NCBI RefSeq assembly: GCF_000018045.1
Contig: NC_009792.1
Coordinates: forward strand, 310,001 to 374,000
DNA: 64,000 nucleotides
DNA from: Citrobacter koseri ATCC BAA-895
Lineage (GTDB): Bacteria > Pseudomonadota > Gammaproteobacteria > Enterobacterales > Enterobacteriaceae
Reading direction: 5' to 3'
Position numbers and translations under genes: made by a program. Every line of letters begins with the position of its first letter. Within the stretch, counting starts at the first letter, position 1. The notes beneath the pieces were generated by a model, which did no database searches, was not told the origin of the DNA, and saw nothing but the letters and a program-made list of their open reading frames with translations. Below are positions 52,412 through 62,006 of the stretch, piece by piece.

Positions 52412-52669
52412 TTACTCGAGTTCCGCCATCAGTTTGACCAGATGCTCTACCGCTTTTTGTTCGTCTTCGCCTTCAGCAGCGATGGTGACAACGGTGCCCT
52501 GAGTCAGGCCCAGAGTCTGTAGTTTGAACAGGCTTTTTGCGCTGGCGCTTTTGCCGTTGGAAGTCACAGTAATCTCAGAAGTGAAGCCTTTCGCTTCTTT
52601 AACAAACTGAGCAGCAGGGCGGGTGTGCAGACCGTTCGGAGCGGTAATGGTAACTTCTTGCTGGAACAT
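52412..52669 (-). CDS. ptsH: Phosphocarrier HPr
   Basis: An 85-residue PTS phosphocarrier. Phosphorylated His15 lies in APNGLHTRPAAQFV. Ser46 is present in KSASAKSLFKL but has no kinase in enteric bacteria. It is first in ptsHI-crr; the ~330-bp upstream region carries sites for CRP and Cra. Confidence 0.98.
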   Translation of the reverse strand: MFQQEVTITAPNGLHTRPAAQFVKEAKGFTSEITVTSNGKSASAKSLFKLQTLGLTQGTVVTIAAEGEDEQKAVEHLVKLMAELE

Positions 52670-52874
52670 TGTATTTCCCCAACTTATAGGTTTAGTGTTG
52701 TGGAACTAAAGTCTAGCCTGGCGGTTTGACTTTAGCCTGTATTGTTAGCGTCGGCGTAAACGGGACGCGACACACCAGGTGTTATGCGCAATCCGTTGCT
52801 GGCAACTGCTGGCCGCTGACGTTTCGCTCGTCATTAAACATTATGCCGTGAAAGGAAGACTTGAACCAAATCAT

Positions 52875-52886
52875 TAAATCGATTCA
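52875..52886 (-). promoter_or_regulatory. Candidate Cra (FruR) site upstream of ptsH
   Basis: On the minus strand the site reads TGAATCGATTTA, a half-palindromic match to TGAAACGTTTCA. E. coli ptsH is known to have a Cra site with very similar sequence about 200 bp upstream. Between 52670 and 53002 I see no credible coding region; the stretch is a regulatory leader. Confidence 0.55.
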
Positions 52887-52933
52887 GCTAGCGCTTTTCC
52901 TGTAACGATTAATTTCGGGCATCAAAATAATTA

Positions 52934-52952
52934 GTCTGGTTAAATACCAGAC
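52934..52952. repeat. Inverted repeat in the ptsH upstream region
   Basis: GTCTGGT-TAAAT-ACCAGAC has perfect 7-bp arms and a 5-nt centre. It lies between the candidate CRP and Cra sites, near where promoter P0 is expected, and may be part of a regulator site such as Mlc's. The assignment is open. Confidence 0.45.
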
Positions 52953-52987
52953 CCGGCAGGGTGAATCAATGCCAGGAGGGTTGAAAA

Positions 52988-53003
52988 TTTGAAGCAGGCC
53001 ACA
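52988..53003 (-). promoter_or_regulatory. Candidate CRP site of ptsH promoter P0
   Basis: Read on the minus strand: TGTGG-CCTGCT-TCAAA, a fair match to TGTGA-N6-TCACA. It is at the far end of the ptsH upstream region, as for CRP at P0 in E. coli. It abuts the cysK terminator. Confidence 0.55.
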
Positions 53004-53030
53004 AAAAAGCACCCAAAAGGGTGCTTTTTT
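53003..53030 (-). terminator. Rho-independent terminator of cysK
   Basis: AAAAAAGCACCC-AAAA-GGGTGCTTTTTT is a perfect 12-bp inverted repeat ending 23 bp past the cysK stop. It isolates cysK from the ptsH promoter. Confidence 0.92.
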
Positions 53031-53052
53031 ACGCGTTTTTAACATGCTGGCA

Positions 53053-54024
53053 TTACTGTTGCAGTTCTTTTTCAGTAAAGAGATCGGCAAACAAAGCAGT
53101 GCTCAGATAACGCTCACCCGATGACGGTAGGATAACCACAATATTCTTATTGGTAAAGGTTTCATCTTCCTGGAGCTTAAGCGCTGCCGCAACGGCCGCG
53201 CCGGAAGAGATCCCCGCCAGAATACCTTCTTCTTCCATCAGGCGACGAGCGGTGGAAATGGCTTCTTCATTTGTGATGCTGACAACTTTATCAATCAGTT
53301 TCAGATCGAGGTTGCCCGGAATGAAGCCTGCGCCAATGCCCTGAATTTTGTGCGGGCCGGGCTTCAGTTCTTCACCAGCCAGCGCCTGCGCGATAACCGG
53401 AGAGTCGGTCGGTTCTACTGCTACGGTAATGAGGTCCGTTTTGCCTTTGGTGCCTTTGATGTAGCGGGTGACGCCTGTCAGCGTACCGCCGGTGCCGACG
53501 CCGGAGATAAAGACATCGACCTGACCATCGGTATCTTCCCAGATTTCCGGGCCGGTGGTTTTTTCGTGAATTTCCGGGTTAGCCGGGTTGCTGAACTGCT
53601 GAAGCAGCAGGTATTTTTCTGGATCGCTGGCGACAATCTCTTCCGCTTTCTGGATAGCGCCTTTCATGCCTTTCGCGCCTTCGGTCAGTACGAGGTTTGC
53701 CCCCAGCGCTTTGAGCAGTTTGCGACGCTCAACGCTCATGGTGTCTGGCATGGTCAGCGTCAGCTCGTAGCCACGCGCGGCAGCAACATAAGCCAGCGCG
53801 ATACCGGTGTTGCCGCTGGTCGGTTCCACCAGTTCGACGCCCGGTTTCAGCACGCCGCGTTTTTCGGCATCCCAAATCATATTGGCACCGATACGGCATT
53901 TAACGCTGAAGCTCGGGTTACGTGATTCTACCTTCGCCAGAATGCGTCCGTTACCGATACGGTTCAGTCGAACCAGCGGCGTATGACCGATAGTCAGCGA
54001 GTTATCTTCAAAAATCTTACTCAT
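53053..54024 (-). CDS. cysK: Cysteine synthase A (O-acetylserine sulfhydrylase A)
   Basis: Makes cysteine from O-acetylserine and sulfide. The 323-residue protein has the PLP Lys42 (NPSFSVKCRIG) and phosphate-binding loop EPTSGNTGIALA, and the C-terminal GISSGAAVAAAL. It is controlled by CysB in relatives. Its own terminator follows. cysZ lies 188 bp upstream on the same strand, with a hairpin between them. Confidence 0.98.
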   Translation of the reverse strand: MSKIFEDNSLTIGHTPLVRLNRIGNGRILAKVESRNPSFSVKCRIGANMIWDAEKRGVLKPGVELVEPTSGNTGIALAYVAAARGYELTLTMPDTMSVERRKLLKALGANLVLTEGAKGMKGAIQKAEEIVASDPEKYLLLQQFSNPANPEIHEKTTGPEIWEDTDGQVDVFISGVGTGGTLTGVTRYIKGTKGKTDLITVAVEPTDSPVIAQALAGEELKPGPHKIQGIGAGFIPGNLDLKLIDKVVSITNEEAISTARRLMEEEGILAGISSGAAVAAALKLQEDETFTNKNIVVILPSSGERYLSTALFADLFTEKELQQ

Positions 54025-54147
54025 GGCCTGTCCTTAACTGTATGAAATTGGGATACATGGGCTAGCATACCTGCTCAGAGAATATGCGGAAGTAAGGATT
54101 TAGCATATCTATATTCGGAAGGGAAATAATGGTTACCTGGATGGAAT

Positions 54148-54171
54148 AAGGAGCGGCATAAGCCCCTCCTT
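54148..54171. terminator. Hairpin between cysZ and cysK
   Basis: AAGGAGCGGC-ATAA-GCCCCTCCTT has 10-bp arms with one C-C mismatch, 42 bp past the cysZ stop. The best T tract is on the plus strand; on the minus strand a weaker TTATT follows. It may be the cysZ terminator, but the direction is uncertain. Confidence 0.5.
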
Positions 54172-54212
54172 TTTTATACAACTATTTTACAGGTTTATGA
54201 GTGTGCTGTGAT

Positions 54213-54974
54213 TCATTTCCATAATGCATGTTTGGAGCGGTAGCAATCAACCCACATCGCCGTTGCGCCACACACGGCGACGGGCATGATCACCAGGTTA
54301 AGCACCGGGATCATGGTGAACAAACTGGTTAACGCGCCGAACTGCATATTGGCGACTTTCTGCGTGCGCAGGGCGGTGCGCATCTCTTTGAACGGGACTT
54401 TGTGGTTGTCGAAGGGATAGTCGCAATACTGAATCGCCAGCATCCACGCGCTGAACAGGAACCACAGCACCGGGGCGACGGTTTGCCCGACTCCTGGAAT
54501 AAAATAGAGAATTAACAGCACAATGGCGCGCGGCAGATACCAGATGAACTTTTGCCATTCGCGTTTCATAATGCGCGGCACATCTTTCATAATACCCAGT
54601 ACGCCGGTATCTGGCGGCGTTGCGCCGGTCAGGCGCGCCTCAAGCTGTTCCGCCAGCAGCCCATTGAAAGGGGCGGCGATCCAGTTGGCAATGGTTGAAA
54701 AGAAATAGCCGAAGACCAGTAAAACCGAGATGACCGCAATGGGCCACAGCAGATAGCTTAACCACTGCAACCAGTCGGGAACGTGGCTCATCAGCGAAGG
54801 GATCCAGACGTCCAGTTGCGTAAACAGCCACCAGAATGCGCCGCCCATCAGCAAAATGTTTACCAGTAACGGCAAAATAACAAAGCGACGGATCCCCGGT
54901 TGTGTGACCAGTTTCCACCCCTGTGAGAAATAGTAAAAGCCGCTGCGAGGTGCAGTTGCGGATGATGACACCAT
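54213..54974 (-). CDS. cysZ: Sulfate transporter CysZ
   Basis: A 253-residue inner-membrane protein that supports sulfate uptake for cysteine synthesis. Hydrophobic segments include FVILPLLVNILLMGGAFWWLF, WLSYLLWPIAVISVLLVFGYFF, and FIWYLPRAIVLLILYFIPGVGQTVAPVLWFLFSAWMLAI. The C terminus (AVCGATAMWVDCYRSKHALWK) is conserved. It diverges from zipA, giving a 229-bp shared upstream region. Confidence 0.96.
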   Translation of the reverse strand: MVSSSATAPRSGFYYFSQGWKLVTQPGIRRFVILPLLVNILLMGGAFWWLFTQLDVWIPSLMSHVPDWLQWLSYLLWPIAVISVLLVFGYFFSTIANWIAAPFNGLLAEQLEARLTGATPPDTGVLGIMKDVPRIMKREWQKFIWYLPRAIVLLILYFIPGVGQTVAPVLWFLFSAWMLAIQYCDYPFDNHKVPFKEMRTALRTQKVANMQFGALTSLFTMIPVLNLVIMPVAVCGATAMWVDCYRSKHALWK

Positions 54975-55203
54975 AATCAGGACATGCTCCTTTAATAAAG
55001 CCCCGGGTAAACTTTGCGTATCTTACCGGGTTGTGACGCGTTCGCCAGTTAAGAAATGTTCGAAAAAACAGCAAAAAGCACGATTTCGTTCATCTTTATG
55101 CTGTGAAAGCCAAGAGCGCACTTGCACTTGACGTAATCGGCAAATACTCTTAGTGAGTAAATGTTTGCCGTGGTGGCAAGGTGTTAGAACAACAGAGAAT
55201 ATA

Positions 55204-56229
55204 ATGATGCAGGATTTGCGTCTGATATTAATCATTGTTGGCGCGATCGCCATAATCGCTTTACTGGTACATGGTTTCTGGACCAGCCGTAAAGAACGAT
55301 CTTCTATGTTCCGCGATCGTCCACTGAAACGCATGAAGTCAAAACGTGACGACGATTCTTACGACGATGACGTCGAAGAAGAGGAAGGCGTGGGTGAAGT
55401 TCGTGTTCACCGCGTGAATCATGCCCCCGGCAACGCTCAGGAGCATGATGCGCCTCGTCAGTCGCCGCAACACCAATACCAGCCGCCTTATGCGTCTGCG
55501 CAGCCTCGTCAACCGGCTCAGCAGCCGCCTGAAGCGCCAGCGCAGCCGCAGCAACGGCCGCAGTATGGGCAGCCGTCGCAACCGCAACCGGCACAACAAC
55601 CGGCACAGCCTGTGCAGCAGCCAGTACAGCAACAGCCGGTAGCGCCGCAGGTTCAGTCTGCGCCGCAACAGCCTGTTCAGCCAGCGCCACAGCAACCTGC
55701 GCCTCAGCCTGCTCCGCAGACTTTCCAGCCAGCGGAACCTGTCGCAGAGCCTGCGCCAGCACCTGAACCAGTAGTGGAAGAAGCGCCTGTCGCGGAAAAA
55801 CCGCAGCGTAAAGAAGCGGTCATTATTATGAACGTCGCCGCTCATCATGGCAGCGAGCTTAGCGGCGAAGTGCTGCTGAACAGCATCCAGCAAGCGGGCT
55901 TCAAATTTGGCGATATGAATATTTTCCATCGCCACCTGAGCCCGGATGGCAGCGGCCCTGCGCTGTTTAGCCTGGCCAACATGGTGAACCCGGGAACGTT
56001 TGATCCTGAAATGACCGGTGATTTCTCCACGCCGGGGGTCACTATCTTTATGCAGGTGCCTTCTTACGGCGACGAGCTGCAAAACTTTAAGCTGATGCTC
56101 CAGTCTGCGCAGCATATCGCTGATGAAGTCGGCGGCGTGGTGCTTGATGACCAGCGCCGGATGATGACGCCGCAGAAACTGCGTGAATATCAGGATCGCA
56201 TTCGCGAAGTGAAAGAATCCAACGCCTGA
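55204..56229 (+). CDS. zipA: Cell division protein ZipA
   Basis: Anchors FtsZ to the membrane in the divisome. The 341-residue protein starts with a single N-terminal membrane anchor (MMQDLRLILIIVGAIAIIALLVHGFW) in N-out orientation. A charged region (~28-65) follows, then a long Pro/Gln-rich linker (about 80-195), and a C-terminal FtsZ-binding domain (EAVIIMNVAAHHGSELSGEVLL...GVVLDDQRRMMTPQKLREYQDRIREVK). The upstream ATG at 55153 is less likely; E. coli ZipA begins MMQDLRL. It is about 13 residues longer than the E. coli protein, mainly in the linker. Confidence 0.96.
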   Translation: MMQDLRLILIIVGAIAIIALLVHGFWTSRKERSSMFRDRPLKRMKSKRDDDSYDDDVEEEEGVGEVRVHRVNHAPGNAQEHDAPRQSPQHQYQPPYASAQPRQPAQQPPEAPAQPQQRPQYGQPSQPQPAQQPAQPVQQPVQQQPVAPQVQSAPQQPVQPAPQQPAPQPAPQTFQPAEPVAEPAPAPEPVVEEAPVAEKPQRKEAVIIMNVAAHHGSELSGEVLLNSIQQAGFKFGDMNIFHRHLSPDGSGPALFSLANMVNPGTFDPEMTGDFSTPGVTIFMQVPSYGDELQNFKLMLQSAQHIADEVGGVVLDDQRRMMTPQKLREYQDRIREVKESNA

Positions 56230-56257
56230 GAAACCCAGGCGTGATCCCCCCTTTCTG

Positions 56258-56282
56258 AACCCCCGCCTGTCGGGGGTTTTTT
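56258..56282 (+). terminator. Intrinsic terminator downstream of zipA
   Basis: AACCCCCG-CCTGT-CGGGGGTT followed by a T tract, 28 bp after the zipA stop and 17 bp before ligA. ligA may need its own promoter or read-through. Confidence 0.82.
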
Positions 56283-56296
56283 ATCATTGATGGTGC

Positions 56297-58315
<2,019 letters not shown>

Positions 58316-58316
58316 C

Positions 58317-58535
58317 ATGGAAAAAGAGCAGCTGATTGAGATAGCCAACACGGTGATGCCGTTCGGCAAGTACAAAGGGCGTCGGCTCATTGATGTGCCG
58401 GAGGAGTATTTGCTGTGGTTTGCCCGTAAGGATGAATTTCCGGCGGGAAGACTGGGCGAGCTGATGCAAATCACGCTGCTGATTAAAACCGAGGGGCTGA
58501 CGCAGCTGGTGCAGCCCCTGAAACGGCCTCTTTAA
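58317..58535 (+). CDS. ypeB: DUF3820 protein YpeB
   Basis: A 72-residue cytoplasmic protein of unknown function (MEKEQLIEIANTVMPFGKYKGRRLIDVPEEYLLWFARKDEFPAGRLGELMQITLLIKTEGL). The GKYKGRRLIDVPEEYLLWF region is the DUF3820 hallmark. Start at 58317, one base after the ligA stop; the frame could extend back to 58308. Its TAA overlaps the stop codon of the convergent yfeH in a shared TTAA. Confidence 0.9.
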   Translation: MEKEQLIEIANTVMPFGKYKGRRLIDVPEEYLLWFARKDEFPAGRLGELMQITLLIKTEGLTQLVQPLKRPL

Positions 58536-59530
58536 GCCTTCGCGGCGCGGCCTTCTTGCTGCGCCTGCAACTTATCGGTCTGGCGTTTGTAGCGACGCGC
58601 CAGCATCGCGCAGACCATCAACTGGATCTGATGGAAGATCATCAACGGCAGCACCATCATCCCAATCACTGAGGTGGGAAACAGGATATTGGCCATCGGG
58701 ATGCCGTTCGCCAGACTCTTTTTCGACCCGCAGAAGACAATGGTTATCTCATCTGCTTTGTTGAATCCGAACCTGCGGGCGGCAAACACGTTAACGCCAA
58801 TGACAATCGCCAGCAGCACAAGGCTGACGACGACAATAAACAACAACGAGCCCCATCCCACTTTGTGCCAGATACCGTTAACGACGGCTTCGCTGAATGC
58901 GGAATAGACGACCAGCAGAATGGAGGTCTGGTCCGTTTTCGCAATCCACTTTTTATGACGCGCGACCCAGTTGCCAATCCACGGACGCGACAGGTGCCCC
59001 AGCACAAACGGCAGCAGCAGTTGCAGCATGATCTTGCCGACCTGTTCCAGGCTGCCTTCCGCTCCGTGGATATTCATCACCAGGCCGACGAGCAGCGGCG
59101 AAAGAAAAATCCCCAGCAGGCTGGAGGCCGATGCCGAACAGACGGCCGCCGCGACGTTTCCTCCCGCCAGAGAGGTAAAGGCGATGGCAGACTGTACGGT
59201 CGCGGGCAAAATACACAGGTACAGGAAACCGGTATACAGCATGGGATCGACATTGACGGGCGCCCACCAGGCAAATAACACCCCGAGAACCGGAAACAGG
59301 ATGAAGGTGCTGCACATTACCCACAGGTGCAGCCGCCAGTGGCTGCCGCCCGCGATAATGGCTTCGCGTGAGAGTTTTGCGCCATGCATAAAAAACAGCA
59401 GCGCAATCGCGGCGGTGGTTAAGCCTTCAAAAAACGGAACGAAATCCCCTTTGGCCGGAAAAAAGGAGGCCAGCAAAACGACGGTGATAAGCGTCAGCGT
59501 GAACGGATCAAGAATACGAAAAAGTTTCAT
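58532..59530 (-). CDS. yfeH: Bile acid:sodium symporter-family protein YfeH
   Basis: A 332-residue membrane protein with about ten helices of the BASS (SBF-like) family; the substrate in enteric bacteria is not known. Motifs: PATVQSAIAFTSLAGGNVAAAVCSASASSLLGIFLSPLLVGL and FCGSKKSLANGIPMANILFP. Convergent with ypeB, sharing the stop codon bases, and divergent from the LysR regulator yfeR. Confidence 0.9.
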   Translation of the reverse strand: MKLFRILDPFTLTLITVVLLASFFPAKGDFVPFFEGLTTAAIALLFFMHGAKLSREAIIAGGSHWRLHLWVMCSTFILFPVLGVLFAWWAPVNVDPMLYTGFLYLCILPATVQSAIAFTSLAGGNVAAAVCSASASSLLGIFLSPLLVGLVMNIHGAEGSLEQVGKIMLQLLLPFVLGHLSRPWIGNWVARHKKWIAKTDQTSILLVVYSAFSEAVVNGIWHKVGWGSLLFIVVVSLVLLAIVIGVNVFAARRFGFNKADEITIVFCGSKKSLANGIPMANILFPTSVIGMMVLPLMIFHQIQLMVCAMLARRYKRQTDKLQAQQEGRAAKA

Positions 59531-59619
59531 AAAAACTCCTGAAAGTCGATGCAGGTATTTTGCTTTTTTCCGTTTGAGAAATAAAATTGATTTATTGCAT
59601 CTATATATGAATTTAACAG

Positions 59620-60546
59620 ATGAATTATTCTCTGCGTCAACTTCGTATCTTCGTCACCGTTGCTCAGGCTAAAAGCTTTAGTCGGGCAGGGGACGTCATT
59701 GGTCTGAGTCAGTCTGCGGTGAGCCACAGCGTAAAAGAGCTGGAACGGCAGACGGGAGTTAAGCTGTTGGATCGCACCACGCGAGAAGTGACGCTGACGG
59801 AAGCGGGTCAGCAGCTGGCGGGGCGTCTGGAGCGTGTTCTCGATGAACTGCACAGTACTCTGCGGGAAGCCGGAAGAGTGGGGACGCAGTTAACCGGCAC
59901 CGTGCGCGTGGCGGCCAGCCAGACGATTTCCGCGCATCTTATCCCGCAGTGCATCGCGCAGAGTAACCAGCTGTACCCGGAAATTGATTTTGTACTGCAC
60001 GATCGTCCCCAGCAGTGGGTGCTGGAGAGCATTCGTCAGGGGGATGTGGATTTTGGCATTGTTATCGATCCCGGGGCTGTTTCGGATTTGCAATGTGAAG
60101 CTGTGCTGTCGGAACCCTTTTTGCTGTTGTGTCGCCAGGATAGCCCGTTAGCGCAGCGGGAGTGGGTTAACTGGCAGGATCTTAAACATGAGCGGCTGGT
60201 ATTGCAGGATTACGCCTCCGGCAGCCGCCCGTTGATTGACGCGGCTTTCGCGCATTTTGCCATTGATGCCACGATCGTGCAGGAGATTGGGCATCCCGCA
60301 ACGCTGTTTCCGATGGTGGAGGCGGGGATTGGCATCAGCGTGTTGCCCGCGCTGGCGTTGCCGCTGCCTCAGGGAAGTCATTTGCAGGTGAAACGGCTGA
60401 CGCCCGTCGTCGAAAGGCAGTTGATGCTGGCGAGACGCAAGAACCGGTCGCTCTCTACGGCGGCTCAGGCGCTGTGGGACGTCGTGCGCATGCAGGCCAG
60501 TGAACTTACCGCTGGCCGTGCACGCGATCCGTTGTATCAGATATAA
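59620..60546 (+). CDS. yfeR: LysR-family regulator YfeR
   Basis: A 308-residue LysR regulator with N-terminal helix-turn-helix (MNYSLRQLRIFVTVAQAKSFSRAGDVIGLSQSAVSHSVKELERQTGVKLL) and a C-terminal effector domain. It is divergent from yfeH across 89 bp, so it probably controls that gene. In Salmonella YfeR has been linked to low-osmolarity response. Its end overlaps the flxA-like gene on the opposite strand by 10 bp. Confidence 0.92.
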   Translation: MNYSLRQLRIFVTVAQAKSFSRAGDVIGLSQSAVSHSVKELERQTGVKLLDRTTREVTLTEAGQQLAGRLERVLDELHSTLREAGRVGTQLTGTVRVAASQTISAHLIPQCIAQSNQLYPEIDFVLHDRPQQWVLESIRQGDVDFGIVIDPGAVSDLQCEAVLSEPFLLLCRQDSPLAQREWVNWQDLKHERLVLQDYASGSRPLIDAAFAHFAIDATIVQEIGHPATLFPMVEAGIGISVLPALALPLPQGSHLQVKRLTPVVERQLMLARRKNRSLSTAAQALWDVVRMQASELTAGRARDPLYQI

Positions 60547-60878
60547 ACATCAATTTGGTGATCGTCGGAAGGCGCGTTGACACCTTCGGCCCTGAGTTGT
60601 TTCTGCTCCTGCTTCTGCTGCGTTTCTTCTGCCTGCTGGCGCTGTAATTGCGCCAGCTGCGCCTGCAACATTTTAATTTGCGTCTGTATCAGTTCCTGCT
60701 GCTTTTGTTTCTCTTCTGTGCTGCCACTGCCGTCAGCAACCTCTTTGAGCTGTTGTGTGAGCTTTGTAATTTGCTGCGTGATGCGTGAGATTTGCGCAGA
60801 CAGATCGTTACCGGTAGCGGCTTTGCTGCCCGTGCTGCCGCTCTGAACGGCGGAGACTGAAGTGTTGATCGTCGTCAT
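60537..60878 (-). CDS. FlxA-like coiled-coil protein
   Basis: A 113-residue protein of the FlxA-like family. Residues ~1-25 are Ser/Thr/Gly-rich (MTTINTSVSAVQSGSTGSKAATGND). Residues ~26-100 form a Gln/Lys/Leu-rich coiled coil (ISRITQQITKLTQQLKEVADG...QKQQELIQTQIKMLQAQLAQLQRQQAEETQQ). I chose the ATG at 60878 because GAGGAAATGGTA gives it the best SD spacing; longer starts exist. A candidate sigma-28 promoter lies just upstream. FlxA of E. coli is flagellar-class-3 controlled but of unknown function. No signal peptide. Confidence 0.8.
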   Translation of the reverse strand: MTTINTSVSAVQSGSTGSKAATGNDLSAQISRITQQITKLTQQLKEVADGSGSTEEKQKQQELIQTQIKMLQAQLAQLQRQQAEETQQKQEQKQLRAEGVNAPSDDHQIDVYI

Positions 60879-60906
60879 TACCATTTCCTCTTGCCTTAAA
60901 ACGTTA

Positions 60907-60933
60907 ATATCGGCAGAGGTGAACAGACCTTCA
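60907..60933 (-). promoter_or_regulatory. Candidate sigma-28 (FliA) promoter of the flxA-like gene
   Basis: On the minus strand TGAAGGTC-N11-GCCGATAT matches the FliA consensus (TAAAGTTT-N11-GCCGATAA) at 5 of 8 and 7 of 8 positions, with exact spacing. The -10 lies 29 bp upstream of the ATG, leaving room for the SD. Confidence 0.6.
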
Positions 60934-61113
60934 GCAGTCCCTGCCATTTCTGGTGGGCAAATCAGGCAAAGTCTGACCATTTTATTTTACGTATCAATAT
61001 ACATTTTATATCGATCGTCCGGGAAAACGGTATTGGTAATCGGTTGGTTACTCTCGTTATAACAACGACGTACCCAACGTATTTATCGATTATTCCGTTT
61101 TTAAGGACCTCTT

Positions 61114-61947
61114 ATGACCCACACCCTTTTTTCGCAAAATCCCTGGTACAGCGCTGACATCATTCGCGCGCACAAGCCTGATTTTACCCCGCGTGTTGCT
61201 TTCATTCTTGGCTCCGGTCTGGGGGCGCTGGCGGAGCAAATTGAAGACGCGGTGGCAATTTCTTATGCGCGTTTGCCTGGTTTTCCGGTCAGTACCGTTC
61301 ACGGGCATGCGGGGGAACTGGTGCTGGGGAATCTGGCTGGAGTCCCGGTGGCATGTATGAAAGGCCGTGGGCACTTTTACGAAGGTCGCGGCATGACGAT
61401 CATGACTGACGCGATCCGTACCCTGAAACTGCTGGACTGTGAACTGCTGTTTTGCACTAACGCCGCCGGCTCCCTACGCCCGGAAGTCGGGCCAGGCAGC
61501 CTGGTCGCGTTGAGCGATCATATTAATACGATGCCGGGCACGCCGATGGTGGGGATGAACGACGAACGCTTTGGCGATCGCTTCTTCTCGCTGGCCAATG
61601 CCTACGATGCGGATTACCGCGCCATTCTCCAGCGCGTTGCAGGGGAAGAGGGCTTCACGCTTCACGAAGGGGTGTTTGTCTCTTATCCGGGGCCGAACTT
61701 TGAGACGGCAGCGGAAATTCGCATGATGCAGATCATCGGTGGCGACGTGGTGGGAATGTCGGTCGTCCCGGAGGTGATTAGCGCGCGCCATTGCGGACTA
61801 AAGGTGGTGGCCGTATCCGCTATCACCAATCTGGCGGAAGGGCTGGGTGATGTGAAACTGTCCCATGCGCAAACGCTGGCGGCGGCTGAGCTTTCCCGGC
61901 AGAACTTCATCAATCTGATTTGCGGCTTCTTACGCCAACTGGCTTAA
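61114..61947 (+). CDS. xapA: Xanthosine phosphorylase (purine nucleoside phosphorylase 2) XapA
   Basis: Splits xanthosine, inosine or guanosine with phosphate. The 277-residue protein has ILGSGLGALAEQIEDA and the phosphate/nucleoside site (VHGHAGELVLGNLAGVPVACMKGRGHFYEG; FCTNAAGSLRPEVGPGSLV; GDVVGMSVVPEVISARHCGLKVVAVSAITNLAEG). SD TAAGGACC. It is first of xapA-xapB, with a GC-rich hairpin between them. XapR (63362) is the likely activator. Confidence 0.95.
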   Translation: MTHTLFSQNPWYSADIIRAHKPDFTPRVAFILGSGLGALAEQIEDAVAISYARLPGFPVSTVHGHAGELVLGNLAGVPVACMKGRGHFYEGRGMTIMTDAIRTLKLLDCELLFCTNAAGSLRPEVGPGSLVALSDHINTMPGTPMVGMNDERFGDRFFSLANAYDADYRAILQRVAGEEGFTLHEGVFVSYPGPNFETAAEIRMMQIIGGDVVGMSVVPEVISARHCGLKVVAVSAITNLAEGLGDVKLSHAQTLAAAELSRQNFINLICGFLRQLA

Positions 61948-61963
61948 AACACAAAATAATAAT

Positions 61964-61981
61964 GGCCCTGCTTGCAGGGCC
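61964..61981 (+). terminator. Hairpin between xapA and xapB
   Basis: GGCCCTG-CTTG-CAGGGCC is a perfect 7-bp stem in the 59-bp gap, with no U tract. It is likely a partial attenuator or 3' stabiliser of xapA rather than a full terminator. Confidence 0.5.
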
Positions 61982-62006
61982 GTACTTTACGGCAAGGAAC
62001 GAAAAA

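Noticed and set aside
55339..56115. 258-codon Arg/Leu-rich minus-strand frame over zipA
   Set aside because: Arises from the complement of the CAG/CCG-rich zipA linker; low-complexity translation is not a credible protein.
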